This document shows positions 9,001-14,999 of a stretch of 24,275 nucleotides of DNA, piece by piece. Numbering within the stretch: the stretch's first letter is position 1; every line of letters starts with the position of its first letter. The translations under genes and the position numbers were made by a program. The notes under the pieces are model-generated. The model was not told where the DNA came from. It ran no database searches and saw nothing but the letters and a program-made list of their open reading frames with translations. The DNA is from SIG307 sp964545045 (GTDB lineage Bacteria > Bacillota > Clostridia > Lachnospirales > Lachnospiraceae), in contig CAZJEN010000038.1 in the NCBI GenBank assembly GCA_964545045.1, positions 1 through 24,275 on the forward strand, written 5' to 3'.

Positions 9001-9659
9001 CAAGTATCTCGGGAAACCGTAATCCGGTCCATTAACGCCTTATCACCCGGCTGAAAAAACAATGTATTCTTATCTGCCTTTATCTGTATCCGGGACTTCT
9101 TTTTCGTATAAACCAAAAACTCTTCCAAAGCCCGGTCCACCGAACGGCACTTTCTGAGCAAACGATAAACGGTAGTCTCCGCTTCCCGATCCCCCAGTAC
9201 CGTCTTCGCAAAACTCTCTTCAACAAACAGACGCTTTGCTTCAAACCAATCACTTTGTGCCAATCCCGCAAACTGGAACAAATCTCTGATTTCTCCTTCG
9301 GAAGAATTACAAGAAACCGATATTATCTTCACAGTAAACGGAAGCAAAACTTCACCGAATTCGCTTACAATGGTAATTGTTCCCTTATGTACCTCTCCCG
9401 GAGTCGCATACTCGCCGTGCACCGTATAGCTGATTTCGTTATCGGCTCCGATAAACTGCCGCTCGTTCAGCTCCAACACCTCATCGGAAGAATAAAGCAC
9501 GCCCTTCATCACACGCATATCACGATTACGCACGGAAAATTTGCCGCAAAAAGCCTCTCCCGCAGGAACCTCTGCGGAAATCATCTCCTCGGAAATCACG
9601 ATTGCCGGCTGTTCATATTCAAAAATTCCTTTTGCTAACCGCTCAACTTTATCCTTCAC
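6075..9659 (-). CDS. DUF5717-like giant protein with Ig-like and helical repeats
   Basis: This 1194-residue protein, the largest in the window, resembles the DUF5717 family of Lachnospiraceae, whose function is unknown. It has no signal peptide or membrane segment. Residues about 15-115 look like an Ig-like beta-sandwich, about 120-190 are helical, and about 193-288 form a second Ig-like domain (FFQPGDKALMDRITVSRDTW to GKIYLKTTRQCIEIDVI). Long alpha-helical repeat-like sequence follows, interrupted by a short beta region around 680-735, with a beta-rich C-terminal segment over the last 120 residues. The start is GTG with AGGTGG six bases upstream, 25 bases after the membrane-anchored neighbour. 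It looks like a cytoplasmic scaffold. Its strict pairing with the Hsp70-like gene four bases downstream suggests joint function, by inference. Confidence 0.88.
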   Translation of the reverse strand: MKDKVERLAKGIFEYEQPAIVISEEMISAEVPAGEAFCGKFSVRNRDMRVMKGVLYSSDEVLELNERQFIGADNEISYTVHGEYATPGEVHKGTITIVSEFGEVLLPFTVKIISVSCNSSEGEIRDLFQFAGLAQSDWFEAKRLFVEESFAKTVLGDREAETTVYRLLRKCRSVDRALEEFLVYTKKKSRIQIKADKNTLFFQPGDKALMDRITVSRDTWGHADVVVETEGNFFLVSSHRLLSESFNGNACALEVAVDGAALAEGNHFGKIYLKTTRQCIEIDVICVCERTAREEMRKRRAFHEIEKKLLQRYLDFRLGKVKPGSFFAESESMVELLLLRLQEKIFDTGIRRRKELLYQMYRAYLALMGKKEKYAESEIIRLRAQLEQEPADGELAGALYYLEAMRQNDAEEVKVYSSRIKQLADRYKESGLLLWFRLYTDKRSESGKAVLLEELEERFQRGNRSPLLYFEAAMLWNDEPSLLRKLGPFELQVLFFGLKNEMLQKETVLQFSILALQCGGECGRLLVRSLCLAYKQYNLRDTLQALCTLLIASGIREKKYHSYFADACALQLRIPMLQEYYIYTGDCSSQAKIDQSVLMYFIYGNELEESYCAFLYAYIVRNQDSLSSFYRTYLKRMEQYAVNSIKSGKIDKNLATVYGEVLRSSLLDSELAATLPELIFSYYIECDNPQMTAVAVLHKEEEQECIVPLTDGTATVRMYTEDAKLVLLDAEGNRYLPAGDCRISRLLHEEELLYRCYELAGENRILLLNFLEKVHNYRMAEVDSVELSKRVVHVDGLLEAFKQKEIHSLIRYCYDNFQGELMDGYLAKLNLDFLNKEERNRMIELLIVRGRYDLALDALTKYGMKGVEAKSLLRLCERMLLQCDGEQNDMLLLLCRQVFFEGRPDEKVVQYLEQYFYGTTDEMYQVWKSAVELELRTELLEERLLGQILFAGSYVPEAYQVFLSYRKKKANPKLVRAYLSQMAYRCFLLGCELPEELEAQMRQEAEEDNEICTLALLKAYAEKEELTDEEACFAEAGMRRLAEQGMIFSFFSEYEGKVPLPPCMADKLYVEYHTHPDSRVTISYLFDNEEEARFVKEEMRHIGYGVFVKEFILFYEETLQYYITEERNGESQITESFYRRLDTVKVHDETTKYGQINLILTAQDMKDEKTTIDMLESYYRMEYTINRLFEPIKE

Positions 9660-9684
9660 GTTAATCCACCTGTCCGTAACTGTT

Positions 9685-10593
9685 TTATCGTTCGATAAAT
9701 TCTCCCGTTATTTCATCTTGCGCAAAAACGGCACTTCCGTCCGTTGCAACATAAAATGTTCCACGGTATTTTTGTTTTCCTTCAACTACCTCAAAGAAGT
9801 TGATTCCGTAACAATCCTTGCCGTTCGCCATGGTAGGCCAATCATCCGCCGTCATCTCATACTCGGCAGGAGCCTTTGCAAGCCCCAGACGCTCTGCCGT
9901 GTAGCCTACAAGCATTGTCTTTGCTTCCTCGACAGTCAACATCTCCTGTCCGTCACTGCCGGTTTCCGTCTTATCCAGTGGGAACTTCTCAATCGGAGCC
10001 ACAACACCGGTCATATCATAGCAAAGCAGCGTACCCTCCTTCTTCTCCACAATCAGGAGCGGTTCCAGACCTTCTCCCTTTTCGTTATTTACACAGAAAG
10101 AGTAATACTCCTCGCCATCAATCATTAAATGATCATCCAGTAATTCGACACTATAATTCTCCAACTGAATAATTTCATTCACAATCCGTAATGCCTCGGT
10201 CTGAGACAATACCGGCACCTCCGTCGGTGTCGGCACTGGCGTTGCTGTTGCCTCCGGTGCCTTTGTTGCCGCTGAAGTCGGCGTCGGATTCGGGGTGTCC
10301 GGTCGTCCGTCCGGTGTCGGCGTGTCAGGCGCGCTTGTCCCGGTAGCCGAAACAGCCCCTGTCGGATTTCCGCCTTCACCACCCTGTTTTTCCTCCTTAT
10401 ATTTCGACACCAGAACCAGCACCAGCACCACAGCCACCAATACTACGATAACCGTGACCAAATCCGGTCCCTGAGACTCCTTCTTTTGATTCTTTCCCGA
10501 TGACTTTTTTGCGGAAGATGTACTCTTTGCAGTACCTTTCTTCGCTGTTGTATTTCTCCTTCCGGAGGATGTATTTTTCTTTGTTGTCGCCAT
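9685..10593 (-). CDS. Single-pass membrane protein with Lys/Thr/Ser-rich N-terminus
   Basis: This 302-residue protein of unknown function has a cytoplasmic N-terminus (1-42) very rich in Lys, Thr and Ser, like a histone-H1 tail. A membrane segment made almost only of Val and Leu follows (about 45-63). Then come a Gly/Thr/Pro linker (about 70-128, TP repeats including ATATPVPT) and an extracellular domain (about 129-302) with two similar-looking blocks starting QTEALRIV and VEEAKTMLV, faintly like PepSY-type repeats. The start at 10593 is chosen because AGGAGG lies six bases upstream; the in-frame extension of 26 codons runs into the promoter and lacks a site. It is the first gene of the eight-gene operon and could carry a nucleic-acid or acidic-surface binding tail; this is speculative. 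Confidence 0.85.
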   Translation of the reverse strand: MATTKKNTSSGRRNTTAKKGTAKSTSSAKKSSGKNQKKESQGPDLVTVIVVLVAVVLVLVLVSKYKEEKQGGEGGNPTGAVSATGTSAPDTPTPDGRPDTPNPTPTSAATKAPEATATPVPTPTEVPVLSQTEALRIVNEIIQLENYSVELLDDHLMIDGEEYYSFCVNNEKGEGLEPLLIVEKKEGTLLCYDMTGVVAPIEKFPLDKTETGSDGQEMLTVEEAKTMLVGYTAERLGLAKAPAEYEMTADDWPTMANGKDCYGINFFEVVEGKQKYRGTFYVATDGSAVFAQDEITGEFIER

Positions 10594-10642
10594 AATATCC
10601 CTCCTGTTTCCTTCCCATTTTGCAATTTTCATACGCCCTTTC

Positions 10643-10671
10643 AGTATATCATATTTTCCCTTTTTCCGCAA
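10643..10671 (-). promoter_or_regulatory. Extended -10 promoter of the eight-gene operon
   Basis: On the minus strand TTGCGG (10671-10666) is followed by 17 bases and TATACT (10648-10643), with the extended -10 dinucleotide TG one base before it. It is the only convincing promoter before the 302-residue gene, and gaps of 27 bases or less join all eight following genes. Its core of 14 bases is identical to that of the kinase operon promoter at 14023-14036. Confidence 0.6.
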
Positions 10672-10685
10672 TGGACAACAACAGA

Positions 10686-10736
10686 AAAAGTGTGCACCGT
10701 TTCATGTAAATTCTCACAAAAACAATGCACACTTTT
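10686..10736 (-). terminator. Terminator after pyruvate kinase, possibly bidirectional
   Basis: An 11 bp perfect inverted repeat, AAAAGTGTGCA (10686-10696) with TGCACACTTTT (10726-10736), encloses 29 bases. On the minus strand the stem ends in CACACTTTTTC, giving a T-run. It lies 17 bases after the pyk stop and immediately before the next promoter. The large loop makes it weaker than a standard terminator. Confidence 0.55.
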
Positions 10737-10753
10737 CTCTTTTATACTATTTC

Positions 10754-12175
10754 CTACATTCTGTCGCCTTTTACCGTCTGCACCTTCAAAACGTCGGTAA
10801 CACCCTCGGCTCCCGCCGCAATCACGACTCTGTCATTCTCGTGAAGTAAGCCGTATCGCTTTCCGCACGCCACAGCATGGTCAAACAATACATTGGCATC
10901 CGGCTGATACAATGCCGTCACCGGATACACGCCCCAGGAAAGAGCCAACTGATGGAAGGTCTTTTCATTCGGAGTTGCTGCAATGATGAGCTGACGCGGA
11001 CGGAACTTAGACATACGTCTCGCGGTATAACCGGACATAGTCACCGCTATAATTGCCGTTGCCTTCACATCCTTCGCCGTAGTACATGCCGCATCACAAA
11101 TTGCATTGGTGGTATCGTTGGTATCATTCTCATACTGTGCCCAACGATATACTTCCATCTCAAAAGCATCCTGCTCCGCCTGTTCCGCAATTTTGGACAT
11201 AACCTCCACAACCTTTGCCGGATGGTCTCCCGCAGCGGTCTCACCGGATAACATAATTGCGGAAGTACCGTCAAATACCGCATTTGCCACGTCGGTAATC
11301 TCCGCTCTGGTCGGGGTAGTGCTGTGAATCATGGACTCCAGCATCTGGGTAGCCGTAATTACCATCTTACCCGCCTGATAGCACTTCTTAATAAACTTCT
11401 TCTGAAGTCCCGGAAGCTTTTCGTACTCAATCTCAACGCCCATGTCACCACGAGCTACCATGATACCGTCGGAATGCTCCAGAATCTCATCAAAATGCTC
11501 CACACCTTCGATATTCTCGATTTTGGAAATAATCTTAATATCATAACCGCCGTAATAATCCAGACAATTACGGATGCCGATGACATCCTCTTTGGAACGC
11601 ACAAAGGATGCCGCCACAAAATCCACATTCTGTTCTACACCAAAGCGCAAATCCGCCTCGTCCTGCTCGCTCAAATGCGGAAAATCCAAATGTACATTAG
11701 GCACATTCACACCTTTGTGATTAGAAATCGTTCCCCCGGTAATAACCTCACAATTAATATCTGTATCCGTCACCGCTATAACACGAAGCAACAGCTTACC
11801 GTCATCTACCAGAATCTCGTTTCCCGGAACAAGCTGCGCCGGAAGTGCTTTATAAGAAATGCCTACTTCTTTCTCATTTCCTTCCGTCTCTCTTGTGGTA
11901 AAAATAAAACTGTCACCGCTTTTTAATACTACAGGACCATTCTTAAAATTTCCTACGCGAATCTCCGGGCCTTTGGTATCCAGCATAATTGCAGCCGGAA
12001 CCTTCAGCTCGTCCCTGACCTTTCGGAACATCTCGATATTGGCCTTATGATACTCATGGGTTCCGTGTGAAAAATTCAAACGCGCAACATTCATTCCGTT
12101 TTTTAACATCTGTGCCAAAGTCTGTTCGTTGTTACACGCCGGACCCAGAGTACACACAATTTTGGTTCTTCTCAT
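10754..12175 (-). CDS. pyk: Pyruvate kinase
   Basis: This cytoplasmic enzyme transfers phosphate from phosphoenolpyruvate to ADP in the last step of glycolysis. It has 473 residues, the standard length without the extra C-terminal PEP-utilising domain of Bacillus enzymes. Substrate and cation site residues are in place: R32, N34 and S36 (ARLNFSHG), D66-T67-K68 (LDTKGPEIR), K218 and E220 (SKIEN), D244 (ARGDMGVE), and the ATQMLESM and MLSGETAAGDHP blocks. The ATG at 12175 is chosen over an upstream TTG because family similarity begins at RRTKIVCTLGP and AAGG precedes it by five bases. It begins seven bases after the response-regulator stop, so it is co-transcribed with a KdpDE-like pair. Potassium dependence of many pyruvate kinases makes that linkage interesting. 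Confidence 0.97.
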   Translation of the reverse strand: MRRTKIVCTLGPACNNEQTLAQMLKNGMNVARLNFSHGTHEYHKANIEMFRKVRDELKVPAAIMLDTKGPEIRVGNFKNGPVVLKSGDSFIFTTRETEGNEKEVGISYKALPAQLVPGNEILVDDGKLLLRVIAVTDTDINCEVITGGTISNHKGVNVPNVHLDFPHLSEQDEADLRFGVEQNVDFVAASFVRSKEDVIGIRNCLDYYGGYDIKIISKIENIEGVEHFDEILEHSDGIMVARGDMGVEIEYEKLPGLQKKFIKKCYQAGKMVITATQMLESMIHSTTPTRAEITDVANAVFDGTSAIMLSGETAAGDHPAKVVEVMSKIAEQAEQDAFEMEVYRWAQYENDTNDTTNAICDAACTTAKDVKATAIIAVTMSGYTARRMSKFRPRQLIIAATPNEKTFHQLALSWGVYPVTALYQPDANVLFDHAVACGKRYGLLHENDRVVIAAGAEGVTDVLKVQTVKGDRM

Positions 12176-12182
12176 TCTTTCC

Positions 12183-12890
12183 TTAATCTCCTTCAATCAT
12201 TCGATATCCTACGCCGACCTCCGTAAAAATATACTTCGGCTCTGCCGGATTCTCCTCGATCTTTCTTCGGATATTTGCCATATTGACACGCAGAATCTGA
12301 TTGTCTCCGTTGGTATTCGGTCCCCAAATTTCACGAATGATGAAGTCATAGGTCAGCACCTTCCCGGCATACTTTCCGAGAAGACTTACGATTTTGAACT
12401 CGTTCTGTGTCAGCCCCACATCCTTACCGGACACAAACACACGATATTTCTCATAATCAATCATAAGCTCACCTGCGGAAAACTTTCCGTTCTGAGCCAC
12501 ATCACGATTTGCAACCGCGGTTCTGGTATGGCGCAACGCCATACGAATCCGAGCCAAGAGCTCCGCGGTTCCGAACGGTTTCGTTATATAATCATCCGCT
12601 CCTAAATCCAATGCCTCTACCTTATCTCGTTCATTTGTCCTTGCAGACACAACAATAATCGGCAGAATCGACCATTTCCGTACTGCCTTTAACACATCCA
12701 TTCCATCCATATCCGGAAGTCCCAGATCAAGAATAACAACATCCGGGCAACAAGAAGTAATCAGGCTGTAAGCTTCCTGACCCGTTCTTGCCGTAACTAC
12801 ATCATAATTGTTTGCGTTCAAAATTGCAACTATAAAATTACTGATGCTCTTTTCGTCTTCTACTACCAGGACCTTATTCTTTACCGGCAT
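12183..12890 (-). CDS. OmpR/KdpE-family response regulator
   Basis: This 235-residue DNA-binding regulator has a receiver domain at 1-120 with acidic pocket E11-D12, phosphoacceptor D55 (VVILDLGLPDMDG), the S82 switch region and K104 (DYITKPFG). A winged-helix output domain spans about 135-230 (LTQNEFKIVSLLGKYAGKVLT and VNMANIRRKIE to VGVGYRM). It is most like KdpE, the activator of potassium-transport genes, but no kdpFABC is in the window. ATG follows AAAGGAGG by about eight bases and only one base separates it from the kinase stop. It is followed by pyruvate kinase after seven bases. Targets cannot be read from sequence; autoregulation and control of pyk are reasonable guesses. Confidence 0.95.
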   Translation of the reverse strand: MPVKNKVLVVEDEKSISNFIVAILNANNYDVVTARTGQEAYSLITSCCPDVVILDLGLPDMDGMDVLKAVRKWSILPIIVVSARTNERDKVEALDLGADDYITKPFGTAELLARIRMALRHTRTAVANRDVAQNGKFSAGELMIDYEKYRVFVSGKDVGLTQNEFKIVSLLGKYAGKVLTYDFIIREIWGPNTNGDNQILRVNMANIRRKIEENPAEPKYIFTEVGVGYRMIEGD

Positions 12891-12891
12891 A

Positions 12892-13971
12892 CTATCCCTC
12901 CTTTATCGGTAACGAAAACTCAAATACCGCACCGCCCTCTTTTCGGTTATAAGCTTTAATTTCTCCGCCATGAGCCTGAATAATACTCTGACACACCGTC
13001 AAGCCGATGCCCATATTACGTTTCCCGTCTATATTTTCGCTGCTTTCTCGATATATACTTTCACTTAAAATCCGAGGCAACACCTCTGTCGCAATTCCCA
13101 CGCCGTCATCCACAACACAGAAAAACGCATAGTCTTCTTCTTTTTTCACACCCACTAAAATCTCACTGACAACGCCTCCGTGCAGTACCGCATTTTCCAT
13201 CAGATTACACAACACCTGTTCAATTAACATGGCATCCATCGGTACAAACAACACATCCTCCGGCATCTCGGTCTTGATCGGAGCCCCCGGAAAACGCTTC
13301 TTAAACTTTGCCACCGATTCCGCCAGAATTTCTTCAACCGCCTCCGGTTCCTTGGATACCTTCGCGGAATCCGCATCAATTCTTGTAACCAAAAGTAAAT
13401 TTTCCACCACACGCACCAGCCACTGAGCTTCTTCCTTTACATCCGCCAGCAACGATAAAGTCTTCTCCTCCGAAAGCTTGTCATGGTTTTCCGCAACCGC
13501 AGACACTGCGCCTACAATGGAAGTTAACGGAGTACGAATATCATGAGATACCGCACGCAATAAATTCGCACGCATCTGTTCCTTCTCAATTTCCGTACGA
13601 ATCTTCTCCTGCTGCTTAATCTGCGTCGTCAGCATACTAACCACTATCGACACGGAAAACATGGCAACAAAGGTCAGCGGATAGCCGCTGAGCGTAAAAT
13701 TCAAATAAAAATACGGATACGTAAATATGTAATTCACCTCGATTACCGCAATTACCGAGGATATCATTCCATAAAAGTAACTGTTCGTAAATCTGGAAAT
13801 CAACAAAATTGCCAATACAAACACAAGCGGAGCATGACTGTCCGCCTGCTCTTCACCGTGCAGCAGGAAGCAGGCAATGGTCGCAATCGCCAAAAAACCC
13901 ATTGTAATCAAGCAGTCTCTCCACGAAAACTTAACTATATTTTCTCTTCCACGTACCTTCTGTTGCTTCAT
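12892..13971 (-). CDS. KdpD-like sensor histidine kinase lacking the N-terminal sensor
   Basis: This 359-residue membrane kinase corresponds to the C-terminal half of KdpD. Four closely packed membrane segments (about 20-38, 46-60, 65-85 and 97-115) match the DUF4118 membrane region. A HisKA dimerisation helix carries phosphoacceptor H143 (LLRAVSHDIRTPL). A HATPase_c domain has the N-box (EQVLCNLMENAVLHGG), G1 box (DDGVGIA) and G2 box (MGIGLTVCQS). The roughly 350-residue cytoplasmic KdpD and Usp domains of full-length KdpD are absent, so it must sense its signal through the membrane part or partners. ATG is preceded by GAGG eight bases upstream. It is first in the kinase-regulator-pyk operon. 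Confidence 0.94.
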   Translation of the reverse strand: MKQQKVRGRENIVKFSWRDCLITMGFLAIATIACFLLHGEEQADSHAPLVFVLAILLISRFTNSYFYGMISSVIAVIEVNYIFTYPYFYLNFTLSGYPLTFVAMFSVSIVVSMLTTQIKQQEKIRTEIEKEQMRANLLRAVSHDIRTPLTSIVGAVSAVAENHDKLSEEKTLSLLADVKEEAQWLVRVVENLLLVTRIDADSAKVSKEPEAVEEILAESVAKFKKRFPGAPIKTEMPEDVLFVPMDAMLIEQVLCNLMENAVLHGGVVSEILVGVKKEEDYAFFCVVDDGVGIATEVLPRILSESIYRESSENIDGKRNMGIGLTVCQSIIQAHGGEIKAYNRKEGGAVFEFSLPIKEG

Positions 13972-14022
13972 TCATCGTTCCTCATCTATTCCGGGTAATT
14001 ATACTTAATTTCCACCATCAGT

Positions 14023-14036
14023 AGTATATCATATTT
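14023..14036 (-). promoter_or_regulatory. Extended -10 promoter core of the kinase-regulator-pyk operon
   Basis: On the minus strand AAATATGATATACT contains an extended -10 (TG, one base, TATACT at 14028-14023) about 55 bases upstream of the kinase start. No good -35 lies at the right distance (GACTAT at 17 bases). The 14-base core is identical to that at 10643-10656. A second TATAAT at 14003-13998 is a weaker alternative. Confidence 0.5.
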
Positions 14037-14082
14037 CTTTGTTAAATAGTCGTTAAGGTTTTGATTTCACCCGCCACGAAAA

Positions 14083-14114
14083 GAGTCTTTTGCCCACCTT
14101 CGGACAAAAGACTC
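14083..14114 (-). terminator. Terminator after the 246-residue membrane protein gene
   Basis: A 10 bp perfect inverted repeat, GAGTCTTTTG (14083-14092) with CAAAAGACTC (14105-14114), encloses 12 bases. On the minus strand it is followed by TTTTCG. It starts 11 bases after the stop of the gene at 14126, so it separates this gene from the kinase operon. Confidence 0.8.
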
Positions 14115-14125
14115 CTAAGCTCATA

Positions 14126-14866
14126 CTATTCTGCGGCAACTCCCTGAAGAGCCTCCGACCGTCCCAGCAAATAACGGATGAACGCTACCGCATTGTCTCC
14201 TCTTTTGCTGTTTCCGCTAATTGCCAACACAATCTCCTCATTACAATACGGACTCGGTACTACCAAATCCGAAATGTAAATTCCGAAAGGATTCGAAAAC
14301 TCCGGATTATCCTCCTGTCCGTTGGTACTGACAAAACATAACCGGTCCTTCACTTCATCATACAAATCCTCTGGAAGCGCCGACGATATATTTCGGACAT
14401 AGGTTCCCGCGTACTGCTTTATCACCGATTCCGGCGCAATCAACACATCAATATCTCCCACATAGGCATGCACGGTAAACATCTGTGCCGAAGCCGCATC
14501 CCTGGTATTGGACACATTCATTGTATTATCAAAATACGTGTCCTGTTTTTTTTCGTCCATTCCCATATGCTCTTCAAAGCCGGTCTGCAACTCCTCCATC
14601 ACGTCATTCATGAGCACGGTGTCCAAAACCGCCACATAGATAAGTCTCTCCTTCTCCGGAGCAAACATCTCATATACCATATAACCGACAAATGCAATGA
14701 CACATACCCAAATAAAGGTTTTCAACAGATAGTAAGCCCTAAAATGGTCCCATTTTGCCTTAAATCCCTTTAATTCCTTCCACTTAGCCTTGTCACTCTT
14801 CTCTTCTCTTTTCTGATAGATAGACGCAGAATCATCCAACGCCGTCTTTTTCTCTGATAAATCCAT
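14126..14866 (-). CDS. Single-pass membrane protein of unknown function
   Basis: This 246-residue protein has a highly charged cytoplasmic N-terminus (1-48), one membrane segment (about 49-66) and an extracellular domain (about 70-246). The domain begins with a strand (LIYVAVLD), continues with helices and contains segments such as VGDIDVLIAPESVIKQYA and LVLAISG-type text (EEIVLAISGNSKRGDNAVAFIRYLL). That order recalls part of a type 2 periplasmic-binding fold, but it is too short for a full one and I name no family. The ATG has GAGGTGATTT directly upstream, a strong site. It has its own promoter and terminator, so it appears monocistronic between secDF and the kinase operon. Function is unknown. 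Confidence 0.85.
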   Translation of the reverse strand: MDLSEKKTALDDSASIYQKREEKSDKAKWKELKGFKAKWDHFRAYYLLKTFIWVCVIAFVGYMVYEMFAPEKERLIYVAVLDTVLMNDVMEELQTGFEEHMGMDEKKQDTYFDNTMNVSNTRDAASAQMFTVHAYVGDIDVLIAPESVIKQYAGTYVRNISSALPEDLYDEVKDRLCFVSTNGQEDNPEFSNPFGIYISDLVVPSPYCNEEIVLAISGNSKRGDNAVAFIRYLLGRSEALQGVAAE

Positions 14867-14924
14867 AAATCACCTCATATACATATACTGTCCTTACTCC
14901 ACAGCACCTCCGTAAAGCAAGAAC

Positions 14925-14953
14925 AGTATAGCATTTCCTTTTCAAAAAGGAAA
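14925..14953 (-). promoter_or_regulatory. Extended -10 promoter with palindrome in its spacer
   Basis: On the minus strand TATACT (14930-14925) is preceded by TGC, forming an extended -10 about 60 bases upstream of the 246-residue gene; the -35 (TTTCCT) is poor. A 20-base palindrome, TTTCCTTTT/AAAAGGAAA (14934-14953), fills the region just upstream of the -10, where a repressor would block polymerase. It might instead be a weak secDF terminator, but no T-run follows it on the minus strand. Confidence 0.45.
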
Positions 14954-14999
14954 GAAACTATTTATAAACATTCTGTAAATCTCTCTAAAAAATGAATCT

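Noticed and set aside
11324..11926. Plus-strand open frame of 200 codons
   Set aside because: It lies fully antisense to pyruvate kinase, whose residues are intact on the other strand; no ribosome binding site or family similarity.
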